The position numbers and the translations under genes were made by a program. Below the pieces are notes generated by a model. That model did no database searches, was not told where the DNA came from, and saw nothing but the letters and a program-made list of their open reading frames with translations. A DNA stretch of 43,414 nucleotides from an uncultured Prevotella sp. (GTDB taxonomy: Bacteria; Bacteroidota; Bacteroidia; Bacteroidales; Bacteroidaceae): positions 1-43,414 of the forward strand of contig CAJOLE010000015.1 of NCBI GenBank assembly GCA_905235325.1, in the 5' to 3' direction. The stretch's first letter is position 1, and every line of letters starts with the position of its first letter. Positions 36,128 to 43,414 of this stretch are shown one piece after another.

Positions 36128-36422
36128 TACTTGACAGCACGGTCTCCCTCGGCAGTAGAAGCCTGACGGCCAGCTGGTTTAGCCTGTCTATGCCCATAGA
36201 GAGCTACTACGTTATTCTCTGCTACATCCTGTCACCCTGCTGTCACCCTTGTCACCCTCAAAAACAGGGTGCGAACCCAGTGTTTATCGGCATTCTGTCA
36301 CCCTGACACCCTCAAACACAAAATTTCAAGAATAACATGCTACGTCAACCCCAGATTACCATTAGCTATTTTGTGACCGACATAGATTTATCTTTATCAT
36401 TTTAGCTACATGCACAGCAGTT

Positions 36423-36704
36423 CTAACGCACGGGCCGCACGGACTGCTCGTCGACGCGGCTGCTGTTGCCACTGTAAGCGCGGTCCGATTTGAAGTACAA
36501 TCCGAAGGCGTTGCTATTGCCGTTAGGCGTAGACGACAAGTAGTAGCCATAGCTTTCCACACTGAGGGACTCGCCCCCCGAGCGGTAGCCCGCAGCCGGC
36601 AGGTTACCGCCTGCAAGGTGGAACACTAATGACTGCGCCTCAATACCCAGCGGGGCAACGAGCAGGCACAGAGCCATCAGAAACTGCTTGAGATTCTTTT
36701 TCAT
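36423..36704 (-). CDS. Small secreted protein with FISUMP-like C-terminal motif
   Basis: The 93-residue protein has a signal peptide (MKKNLKQFLMALCLLVAPLGIEAQ). LPAAGYRSGGESLSVESYGYYLSST and QSVRPVR follow. This is the end of the FISUMP (Fibrobacter succinogenes major paralogous) type domain, in which PAAGYR, YGYYWSS and SVRPV occur. The domain is normally about 150-200 residues at the end of longer surface proteins. Here the signal peptide is joined almost directly to the last 55 residues, so this is probably a deletion product or a mini-paralogue. No canonical -7 element was found. Confidence 0.6.
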   Translation of the reverse strand: MKKNLKQFLMALCLLVAPLGIEAQSLVFHLAGGNLPAAGYRSGGESLSVESYGYYLSSTPNGNSNAFGLYFKSDRAYSGNSSRVDEQSVRPVR

Positions 36705-36800
36705 GATGTTTGTCGTTTACGTTTGAGAATAAATTGTTTATCATTTGCGGACTGTGCAAGAAAAACGAAAAAAATAATCATGCAGTTTTTTTGCCTTTTG

Positions 36801-36832
36801 TTTGCGTTTTTACCTGTTTTGTTGTACCTTTG
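36801..36832 (+). promoter_or_regulatory. Promoter of the S9 peptidase operon
   Basis: TTTG (36801-36804), a 20-bp spacer and TACCTTTG (36825-36832) match the consensus exactly, 19 bases before the chosen start. It rejects the in-frame ATG at 36723. Confidence 0.7.
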
Positions 36833-36851
36833 CACCAAAATGTGCAGAGAA

Positions 36852-39068
36852 ATGAAAAGAATCACGACCATCGTTGCCGCTGCACTGGTACTTGTAGCCT
36901 GCGGCGCGCAGAAAGAGAACGACAAAGTGAACATCGAGAAACAAACCATTAAACTGGAGAACGACCAGATGACCCCCGAGGCCCTCTGGGCCATGAGCCG
37001 CATCGGCGGCTACCAGGCTTCGCCCGACGGGCAGCACATCGTCTTTCAGACGGGCTACTACAGCGTCGAGGAGGACAAGAGCCACCAGGTGCTCTGGGTG
37101 ATGAACGCCGACGGCTCGGAGCAGCGCCAGCTGACCACCGACGCCGACAACGAGACCGACGCCCAGTGGCTCGATGACGGGACCATCGCCTTCCTGCGTG
37201 GCGGCGAAGTGTGGAAGATGAACCTCGACGGCGGCAGTCGCAAGCAGCTCTCGCAGACCGAGGGCAAGGTGGAGGGCTTCATGTTCTCGCCCGACCGCAA
37301 GAGGGTCATCATCCTGAAGAGCATCCCCTTCAACGAAATTATACAGAAGACCCCCGAAGACCTGCCCAAGGCCACAGGCCGCAAGATTACCGACCTCATG
37401 TACCGTCACTGGGACCACTACGTGGAGAGCATCCAGCACCCCTTCGTCTTCAGTGTGGGTGATGGCTTTGCCATCGCCGACGAGGGCAAGGACATCCTCG
37501 AGGGCGAGCCTTACGAGTGCCCGATGGAGCCCTTCGGCGGTATGGAGCAGCTGGCCTGGAGTCCCGATTCCAAGAAAATCGCCTTTACCTGCCGTACAGA
37601 GAAAGGACTGGCCTACAGCATCTCGACCGACAGCGACATCTTTCTTTACGATGTCGAAGCCGCCGACCTGTTCAACTATGAGTTTACGCAGAACCTCTGC
37701 AAGCCCCACCATGAATTTGGAAGCAAGCTGGAAGACGCCGTACCCTTCCACGGAAACATCGACCCCACCAAGACGCTCAAGAACCAGCCCATCAATCAAA
37801 AGAACAAAGACTGCAACGTCGGCTACGACACCAACCCCAAGTTCTCGCCCGACGGACGCTACGTGGCCTGGCTCTCCATGGAGCGCAACGGCTACGAGTC
37901 AGACCGCCAGCGCCTGTGTGTCTACGACCTGCAGCAGCAGACCAAGACCTACGTCACCGAGTCGTTCGACTCCAACGTCGACGACTTCTGCTGGTCGCCC
38001 GACGCTAATACCTTATATTATATAGGTGTATGGCACGCTACCGAGAACCTCTATAAGACCAACCTGCAGGGCGAGGTCAGGCAGCTTACAGGCGACTGGG
38101 CCGACTTCGGCTCACTGCAGATGCTGGGCGGCAAGACCCTGCTGGCCGAGCGACACAGTTTCCTGGCACCCGCCGACCTCTACACCGTCAACCTCGGCGA
38201 CAGCATCGCCGACACGAAGGTAGCACAGATTACCGAGGTGAACAAGGAGATTCTCGACCAGTTAGGCAAGCCCACCGTCGACCAGCGCTGGGTGACGACC
38301 ACCGACGGCCAGCAGATGCTGTACTGGATCATCCAGCCGCCACACTTCGACCCGAACAAGAAGTACCCCACCCTACTCTTCTGCGAAGGCGGCCCGCAAA
38401 GCCCCGTCTCACAGTTCTGGAGCTACCGCTGGAACTTCTTCATCATGGCCTCGCAGGGCTACGTCATCATTGCACCCAACCGCCGCGGACTGCCCGGCTT
38501 CGGACAGGAGTGGCTTGAGGAAATCTCGGGCGACTGGACGGGCCAGTGCATGAAGGACTACATGACGGCCATCGACGATGCCGCCGCCAACCTGCCCTAT
38601 GTCGACAAGGACCGCCTCGGTGCCGTCGGTGCCTCGTTCGGCGGATTCTCCGTCTACTATCTGGCCGGCCATCACGAGGGCCGATTCAAGTGCTTCATTG
38701 CCCACGACGGCGCGTTCAACCTTGAGGCCATGTACACCGAGACCGAAGAAAACTGGTTCTCAAACTGGGAGTACGACGATGCCTACTGGAACAAGGACCA
38801 GACGGCCCGCGCCCGCCGCACCTACGACAACTCGCCCCACCGCTTCGTCGACAAGTGGGACACGCCCATCCTCTGCATCCACGGCGAGAAGGACTACCGC
38901 ATCAACGCCACGCAGGGTATGTCGGCCTTCAACGCCGCCCGTATGCGGGGCATCGAGGCCGAGCTGCTCCTCTTCCCCGACGAGAACCACTGGGTGCTGA
39001 AGCCCCAGAACGGCATCCTCTGGCAGCGCACGTACTTCGAGTGGCTGGCCCGCTGGCTGAAGGAATAA
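36852..39068 (+). CDS. S9 family peptidase (prolyl oligopeptidase / dipeptidyl-peptidase type), lipoprotein
   Basis: The protein is 738 residues from MKRITTIVAAALVLVACG, a clear lipobox with Cys17 or so. An eight-bladed propeller (about 45-480) contains TolB-like repeats (SPDGQHIVFQTG, SPDSKKIAFTC, SPDGRYVAWLS). A C-terminal alpha/beta hydrolase has GASFGG (Ser595), HGEKDYRIN (Asp681) and DENHWV (His713). It cleaves short peptides, with exact specificity unknown. It is followed by an octamer array, a transporter and a D,D-dipeptidase on the same strand, suggesting a peptide-use operon. Confidence 0.93.
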   Translation: MKRITTIVAAALVLVACGAQKENDKVNIEKQTIKLENDQMTPEALWAMSRIGGYQASPDGQHIVFQTGYYSVEEDKSHQVLWVMNADGSEQRQLTTDADNETDAQWLDDGTIAFLRGGEVWKMNLDGGSRKQLSQTEGKVEGFMFSPDRKRVIILKSIPFNEIIQKTPEDLPKATGRKITDLMYRHWDHYVESIQHPFVFSVGDGFAIADEGKDILEGEPYECPMEPFGGMEQLAWSPDSKKIAFTCRTEKGLAYSISTDSDIFLYDVEAADLFNYEFTQNLCKPHHEFGSKLEDAVPFHGNIDPTKTLKNQPINQKNKDCNVGYDTNPKFSPDGRYVAWLSMERNGYESDRQRLCVYDLQQQTKTYVTESFDSNVDDFCWSPDANTLYYIGVWHATENLYKTNLQGEVRQLTGDWADFGSLQMLGGKTLLAERHSFLAPADLYTVNLGDSIADTKVAQITEVNKEILDQLGKPTVDQRWVTTTDGQQMLYWIIQPPHFDPNKKYPTLLFCEGGPQSPVSQFWSYRWNFFIMASQGYVIIAPNRRGLPGFGQEWLEEISGDWTGQCMKDYMTAIDDAAANLPYVDKDRLGAVGASFGGFSVYYLAGHHEGRFKCFIAHDGAFNLEAMYTETEENWFSNWEYDDAYWNKDQTARARRTYDNSPHRFVDKWDTPILCIHGEKDYRINATQGMSAFNAARMRGIEAELLLFPDENHWVLKPQNGILWQRTYFEWLARWLKE

Positions 39069-39073
39069 TCCGC

Positions 39074-39216
39074 GAAGCATCGAAACATCGAAGCCTCGAA
39101 ACATCGAAGCCTCGAAACATCGAAGCATCGAAACATCGAAACATCGAAACATCGAAGCATCGAAAAACCGAAACATCGAAACAACGAAACAACGAAACAA
39201 CGAAATAACGAAAAAA
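39074..39216. repeat. Array of 17 octamers (consensus GAAACATC) before an MFS gene
   Basis: Units start every 8 bp from 39074 to 39202, with variants GAAGCATC, GAAGCCTC, GAAACAAC and GAAATAAC. A final GAAAAAA leads into the ATG at 39217. It fills the whole gap between the S9 peptidase and the transporter. Units drift toward A-rich at the 3' end. Confidence 0.9.
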
Positions 39217-40839
39217 ATGGCAACAACAATTCAAAAGACACTGCGCGACAGCGCAGCCATGCGCTGGACGGCGCTGCTACTGTTGGCACTGGCCATGTTC
39301 TGTGCCTACATCTTCATGGACATCCTCTCACCCATCAAGGACCTCATGCAGGAGACACGCGGATGGGACTCAACGGCCTTCGGCACAATGCAAGGCTCGG
39401 AGGTTTTCCTCAACGTCTTCGCCTTCTTCCTCATCTTCGCCGGCATCATCCTCGACAAGATGGGAGTCCGCTTCACCGCCGTCCTCTCGGCAGCCGTCAT
39501 GCTCATCGGGGCCCTCGTCAAGTGGTACGCCGTGAGCGAGGGATTCATGGGCAGCTCGCTCGAGACGTGGTTCACCAACAACCTGAACTACATACCGCTG
39601 TTCGACGAGCTGGGCGTCTCGCCCTTCTATGAGGGGATGCCCGCCTCGGCCAAGTTTGCCGCCTGCGGCTTCATGATCTTCGGCTGCGGCTGCGAGATGG
39701 CAGGCATCACCGTCAGCCGCGGTATCGTGAAGTGGTTCAAGGGCCGCGAGATGGCTCTCGCCATGGGCTCGGAGATGGCACTGGCACGCCTCGGCGTAGC
39801 CACCTGCATGATCTTCTCGCCCTTCTTCGCCCGCCTCGGCGGTCATGTCAGCGTTACGCGCTCGGTGGCCTTCGGCGTAGTGCTCATGTGCATTGCCCTC
39901 ATGATGACCATCGTCTACTTCTTCATGGACCGCAAGCTCGACGCACAGACGGGCGAGGCCGAAGAGAAGGACGACCCCTTCAAGGTCAGCGACATCGGGC
40001 GGATTCTCAGCGACGCCGGCTTCTGGCTCGTCGCCCTGCTCTGCGTCCTCTACTATTCGGCCATCTTCCCCTTCCAGAAGTACGCCGTCAACATGCTGCA
40101 GTGCAACCTGACGCTCACGCCACCAGCCGCCGACTCGTTCTGGGCACAGCCCGACGTCACCATCGTCCAGTACGTCATCATGCTCATCGTCGCAGCAACC
40201 GGCTTCGCCAGCAACTTCCAGAAGAAGGTCAACCTGCGCATCTTCCTGCTCGGATTCTCTGTCGGCGCACTCATCGTCTACTGCTACATGGGCTATATGC
40301 GCCAGTCGGCTGAGAGCATCTTCGCCGTCTTCCCACTGCTGGCCGTGCTCATCACGCCCATCCTCGGCTCCTATCTCGACCACCACGGCAAGGCAGCCTC
40401 GATGCTCGTACTCGGCTCGCTGCTCCTCATCGGCTGCCACCTGACGTTTGCCTTCGTCCTGCCAGCCTTTAAGGACAGCCCCGTCGGCGGCATCACCATT
40501 GCCTACGCCACCATCCTCGTGCTCGGAGCATCTTTCTCGCTCGTGCCCGCCTCGCTCTGGCCCTCAGTGCCTAAGCTCGTCGACCAGAAGGTCATCGGCT
40601 CAGCCTACGCACTCATCTTCTGGATCCAGAACATCGGACTATGGCTCTTCCCCCTGCTTATCGGCAAGGTGCTCGACCAGACTAACCCCGGCGTCACCGA
40701 CCCCACGCAGTTTGACTATACCGCCCCGCTCGTCATGCTCGCCTGCCTCGGCGTGGCCGCCCTCATTCTGGGCCTCGTGCTGAAAGTCGTCGACCGCAAG
40801 AAGGGCATCGGACTGGAACTTCCTAACATCAAGAACTAA
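39217..40839 (+). CDS. Major facilitator superfamily transporter
   Basis: The 540-residue protein has about 12 membrane helices, starting RWTALLLLALAMFCAYIFMDILSPI. An MFS A-type loop is seen in GIILDKMGVRFTAVLSAA (about 78-95), and a second-half loop lies near GSYLDHHGKAASMLVLGS. The extended insert at about 105-145 is unusual. Its place between an exported peptidase and a dipeptidase suggests uptake of di- or oligopeptides, as for MFSD1-like carriers. That substrate is an inference from context. Confidence 0.85.
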   Translation: MATTIQKTLRDSAAMRWTALLLLALAMFCAYIFMDILSPIKDLMQETRGWDSTAFGTMQGSEVFLNVFAFFLIFAGIILDKMGVRFTAVLSAAVMLIGALVKWYAVSEGFMGSSLETWFTNNLNYIPLFDELGVSPFYEGMPASAKFAACGFMIFGCGCEMAGITVSRGIVKWFKGREMALAMGSEMALARLGVATCMIFSPFFARLGGHVSVTRSVAFGVVLMCIALMMTIVYFFMDRKLDAQTGEAEEKDDPFKVSDIGRILSDAGFWLVALLCVLYYSAIFPFQKYAVNMLQCNLTLTPPAADSFWAQPDVTIVQYVIMLIVAATGFASNFQKKVNLRIFLLGFSVGALIVYCYMGYMRQSAESIFAVFPLLAVLITPILGSYLDHHGKAASMLVLGSLLLIGCHLTFAFVLPAFKDSPVGGITIAYATILVLGASFSLVPASLWPSVPKLVDQKVIGSAYALIFWIQNIGLWLFPLLIGKVLDQTNPGVTDPTQFDYTAPLVMLACLGVAALILGLVLKVVDRKKGIGLELPNIKN

Positions 40840-40844
40840 GTAAT

Positions 40845-41627
40845 ATGAGCAACACCAGACATTATTTCTTTGCAGCCGTCCTCACACTCTGCTGCATGGC
40901 AAACACAGGCTGCCGCGAGAGCGAGATCAACAGTCAGGCTGTAACCCCCACTGAGGACACCAGCCAGTTTGTAAACCTTACCGACGCCGTTCCCGATGCC
41001 ATCCTCGAGATACGCTACTTCGGAACATACAACTTCGTTGGCTCACGCATCGACGGCTATCTCGAGCCGACGGCACTGCTCACACGAGTGGCTGCCGACA
41101 GCCTGCGCGCCGTCAGCGACGACGTCAACGCGCTGGGCTACCGACTGAAAATCTACGATGCCTACCGCCCGCAGAAGGCCGTCGACCACTTCGTGCGCTG
41201 GGCTGCCGACCTCACCGACACGCTCATGAAGCAATACTTCTATCCTGATCTCGACAAGAGCGTGCTCTTCGAGCAGGAGTACATCTACGAACGCAGCGGA
41301 CACACACGCGGCTCCACCGTCGACCTGACACTCTTCGACATGACCACCGAGAAGGAGCTTGACATGGGCGGCACCTTCGACTGGTTCGGCACTGAGAGCC
41401 ACCCCGACTTCTGCGGCAATCCGGAGACGGGACTGTTCACGGGCGACAACAGCAAAAGCGCTGCCGGACGCACCATCACGGCCGAACAGTTCGCCAACCG
41501 CATGATCCTCCGACAGGCCATGCTACGTCACGGCTTCAAGCCGCTCGACTCGGAGTGGTGGCACTTCACGCTGAAGGACGAGCCATTCCCCGACACCTAC
41601 TTCAACTTCCCCGTCAGACAACTCTAA
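40845..41627 (+). CDS. D-alanyl-D-alanine dipeptidase (M15, VanX/DdpX-like), probable lipoprotein
   Basis: The 260-residue protein has an N-terminal signal with possible lipobox (MANTGC). VanX-type zinc ligands His153 and Asp160 lie in ERSGHTRGSTVDLTLFD, and His240 with catalytic Glu237 in SEWWHF. The start of the domain (DAVPDAILEIRYFGTYNFVG) and KIYDAYRPQKAV fit VanX/DdpX. It cleaves D-Ala-D-Ala. With no vanA/vanH nearby, the role is peptidoglycan dipeptide recycling or nutrition, not glycopeptide resistance. It starts five bases after the MFS gene. Confidence 0.92.
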   Translation: MSNTRHYFFAAVLTLCCMANTGCRESEINSQAVTPTEDTSQFVNLTDAVPDAILEIRYFGTYNFVGSRIDGYLEPTALLTRVAADSLRAVSDDVNALGYRLKIYDAYRPQKAVDHFVRWAADLTDTLMKQYFYPDLDKSVLFEQEYIYERSGHTRGSTVDLTLFDMTTEKELDMGGTFDWFGTESHPDFCGNPETGLFTGDNSKSAAGRTITAEQFANRMILRQAMLRHGFKPLDSEWWHFTLKDEPFPDTYFNFPVRQL

Positions 41628-41640
41628 CAAGTATCTCTTT

Positions 41641-43104
41641 ATGAAAATAGGATTCGACAACGAGAAGTATCTGAAAATTCAGTCTGAGCACATACGCGAG
41701 CGCATTGCGCAGTTCGACGGAAAACTCTATCTGGAGCTCGGAGGCAAGCTGTTCGACGACAACCATGCTTCGCGCGTTCTTCCAGGCTTCAAGCCCGACT
41801 CCAAGCTACGTATGCTTGCACAGCTCCGCGACTCCATCGAAATCGTCATCGTCGTCAGCGCCGAGGACATCGAGAAGAACAAGGTGCGCGCCGACCTCGG
41901 CATCACCTACGACGAAGACGTGCTCAGGCTCCGCGACGAGTTCATGAACCGCGACTTCATGGTGGGCTCCGTCGTCATCACTCACTACGACGGACAGCAC
42001 GCCGCCGACCAGTTCCGCCACCGCCTGGAGCGACTCGGCATACGCTCATACATTCACTACCCCATCGACGGATACCCACACAACGTCGACCTGATTGCCT
42101 CCGACGAGGGCTTCGGCAAGAACGACTACGTCGAGACCACCCGCCCCCTCGTCATCGTCACTGCGCCAGGCCCAGGCAGCGGAAAGATGGCCACATGCCT
42201 CTCGCAGCTCTACAATGAGAACAAGCGCGGCGTACGCGCCGGCTATGCCAAGTTCGAGACCTTCCCCGTCTGGAACCTACCACTGAAGCACCCCGTCAAC
42301 ATTGCCTACGAGGCGGCAACGGCCGACCTCAACGACGTCAACATGATCGACCCCTTCCACCTCGAGGCTTACGGCAAGACTGCCATCAACTACAACCGCG
42401 ACATCGAGATCTTCCCCGTCCTGAACGCACTCTTCGAGGGCATCTACGGTGAGAACCCCTACAAATCGCCCACCGACATGGGCGTCAACATGGTGGGATT
42501 CTGCATCAGCGACGACGAGGTGTGCTGCAATGCCAGCCGAAACGAGATCATACGCCGATTCTACGACGCCACCAACAAGATGGCCTACGGAGCCGACAAC
42601 GAGAGCGAGATCAGCAAGATACGACTGCTCTTCAACCAGGCCAAGATCAGCACCGCATTCCGGCGCACCACCACCGCGGCCTACGAGAAGAAGATTGAGA
42701 GCGGACACACGGCAGCAGCCATCGAGCTGGACGACGGCACCATCATCACTGCCAAGTCGTCGCCCCTCCTCGGCTGCAGCGCAGCCCTCCTGCTGAACGC
42801 CACGAAGCACCTGGCTGGCATCGACCACGAGACGAAGCTCATACCGCAGAGCCTCATTGAGCCGGTGCAGAAGACGAAGACCGAATACCTCGGAGCCGGC
42901 AACCCGCGACTCCACACCGACGAGGTGCTCGTGGCCCTCAGCGTTCTCTCTGAGCACGACGAGCTGTGCCGGCGCGCACTCGAGCAGCTCCCAAGCCTGC
43001 GGGGCTGCCAGATCCACTCCACGGTGATGCTCTCCGAGGTCGACCGCAAGATCTTCAAGAAGCTGGGATGCGGACTCACCTGCGACCCCGTGAAGAAGAA
43101 GTAA
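41641..43104 (+). CDS. DUF1846 (UPF0371) family protein
   Basis: The 487-residue protein starts MKIGFDNEKYLKIQSEHI and has QFDGKLYLELGGKLFDDNHASRVLPGFKPDSK, the DUF1846 opening. TAPGPGSGKMATCLSQLY follows at about 178-195, a P-loop-like glycine-rich segment conserved in the family. Length matches family members. Structures exist but the biochemical role is unsettled. It starts 13 bases after the dipeptidase and probably shares its transcript. Confidence 0.93.
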   Translation: MKIGFDNEKYLKIQSEHIRERIAQFDGKLYLELGGKLFDDNHASRVLPGFKPDSKLRMLAQLRDSIEIVIVVSAEDIEKNKVRADLGITYDEDVLRLRDEFMNRDFMVGSVVITHYDGQHAADQFRHRLERLGIRSYIHYPIDGYPHNVDLIASDEGFGKNDYVETTRPLVIVTAPGPGSGKMATCLSQLYNENKRGVRAGYAKFETFPVWNLPLKHPVNIAYEAATADLNDVNMIDPFHLEAYGKTAINYNRDIEIFPVLNALFEGIYGENPYKSPTDMGVNMVGFCISDDEVCCNASRNEIIRRFYDATNKMAYGADNESEISKIRLLFNQAKISTAFRRTTTAAYEKKIESGHTAAAIELDDGTIITAKSSPLLGCSAALLLNATKHLAGIDHETKLIPQSLIEPVQKTKTEYLGAGNPRLHTDEVLVALSVLSEHDELCRRALEQLPSLRGCQIHSTVMLSEVDRKIFKKLGCGLTCDPVKKK

Positions 43105-43142
43105 CGCCCCATCGGTTTGTCTGATACAACATATCGAACATC

Positions 43143-43174
43143 CTGATTACGAATCGCAATATTTATCCTACACT
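43143..43174 (+). repeat. Composite dispersed motif, copy 2
   Basis: CTGATTACGAATCGCA, six unconserved bases, ATCCTACACT. It has the same blocks and gap as at 12986-13017. It ends 24 bases before the AAA-ATPase start, so it may be part of that gene's upstream region. Confidence 0.65.
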
Positions 43175-43198
43175 ACCGACAAATCATACAATTCGGCT

Positions 43199-43414
43199 AT
43201 GGCAACGAAACGGAAATACGGCATCGGACTACAGTGGTTCCCCGACTTCAGGAAGAACGGGGCAGTGTATGTTGACAAGACGGCATACGTCTATAAGCTG
43301 GCGCACCACGGCGGAAAGAACTACTTCCTGAGCCGTCCGCGGCGCTTCGGCAAGAGCCTCCTCGTGAGCACCCTCCACGCCTACTTCGAAGGCCGCAAGG
43401 AGCTATTCGAGGGA
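43199..43414 (+). CDS. AAA family ATPase (DUF1703 / AAA-ATPase-like), N-terminal part, truncated by the window edge
   Basis: Seventy-two codons are visible, from MATKRKYGIGLQWFPDFRKNG. The pattern IGLQWFPDFRKNGAVYVDKT then FLSRPRRFGKSLL is the start of the Bacteroidetes AAA-ATPase-like family. The Walker A-type loop is PRRFGKS, and these proteins usually carry a C-terminal PD-(D/E)XK nuclease-like domain (family knowledge). They are numerous, variable and poorly understood in these genomes. The gene runs off the right edge. Confidence 0.88.
   Translation, partial: MATKRKYGIGLQWFPDFRKNGAVYVDKTAYVYKLAHHGGKNYFLSRPRRFGKSLLVSTLHAYFEGRKELFEG

Larger units (their letters stand above)
35911..36311. 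mobile_element. MITE-like or structured non-coding element with 83-bp terminal inverted repeats
   Basis: The left end 35911-35993 and right end 36229-36311 are inverted copies matching at about 77 of 83 positions. Each contains tandem GGGTGACA(A/G) units. The 235-bp interior has no gene. It holds two dyads AATTCTC-NN-GAGAATT (36048-36063 and 36112-36127) and an inverted pair CCGACGC (36013-36019) / GCGTCGG (36085-36091). No transposase or target duplication is visible. Confidence 0.6.
35884..36422. other. Gene-free region dominated by a long inverted-repeat element
   Basis: This 539-bp stretch between yidC and the FISUMP-like gene has no convincing reading frame. About 400 bp of it is the foldback element at 35911-36311. 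The remainder (36312-36422) is A/T-rich with nothing recognisable. Confidence 0.75.

Noticed and set aside
39074..39216. Octamer array considered as a CRISPR array
   Set aside because: The units are 8 bp with no spacers, and no cas genes are nearby.
39370..40440. 356-codon minus-strand frame opposite the MFS transporter
   Set aside because: Asp/Glu/His-rich complement of membrane codons; no family features.
40845..41627. VanX-like gene considered as glycopeptide resistance
   Set aside because: No vanH, vanA or vanRS genes; the neighbours are peptide-use genes, and a Gram-negative host is indicated.

Overview
The window looks like a chromosomal segment from a Bacteroidales bacterium, most likely a Prevotellaceae member. 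Four things support this. Promoters have the Bacteroidetes form TTTG-N20-TAnnTTTG, followed shortly by a start codon and with no purine-rich Shine-Dalgarno. The complex I operon is nuoA-B-CD-H-I-J-K-L-M-N with fused CD and no E, F or G. Families largely typical of this phylum are present (DUF3078, DUF4468, DUF1573, DUF2582, a DUF5112/DUF5113-like kinase, FISUMP-like protein). The first 170 bases carry what I recognise as a Bacteroidales rRNA operon leader and promoter, pointing left out of the window.

Layout. (1) 1-3.5 kb, minus strand: rRNA leader, then mrcA-tatA-tatC as an overlapping operon. (2) 3.5-5 kb, plus: pyrB-pyrI, divergent from mrcA. (3) 5-11.2 kb, minus: kdgK-eda followed by a large tandem-module sensor kinase, its response regulator and a membrane protein, all packed tightly. 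(4) 11.3-12.9 kb, minus: padR-pspC with a clear palindromic operator in the padR promoter. (5) 12.9-13.5 kb: a gene-free block of repeats and a 29-bp-stem hairpin. (6) 13.5-17.7 kb, plus: a secreted GH2 enzyme, a 66-bp tandem duplication, a candidate small RNA and a DUF4468 protein. (7) 17.75-28 kb, minus: the 10-gene nuo operon; its nuoB carries a one-base frameshift. (8) 28-30.7 kb, minus: a small conserved protein, a histone-tail-like winged-helix protein and aspS. (9) 30.8-34 kb: GH105, DUF1573 and DUF3078, with a likely gene remnant between the last two. (10) 34-36.7 kb: yidC, then a 400-bp non-coding element with 83-bp inverted ends, then a mini FISUMP-like secreted protein. (11) 36.8-43.1 kb, plus: S9 peptidase, MFS transporter, VanX-like D,D-dipeptidase and DUF1846. 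The window ends inside an AAA-ATPase gene.

How the genes fit together. GH105 releases unsaturated uronic acids from pectin-type oligosaccharides, and kdgK-eda complete the KDG route to pyruvate and glyceraldehyde-3-phosphate. The S9-MFS-M15 row reads as a peptide and dipeptide scavenging set. Complex I, Tat and YidC are core membrane functions.

The least explained material is non-coding: the 83-bp inverted-repeat element, the 29-bp-stem hairpin, a 32-bp composite motif shared by two loci 30 kb apart, and 8-bp-periodic spacers placed directly before start codons in several operons. No complete novel defence or mobile system is visible. The nearest candidates are these repeat elements and the tandem kinase.
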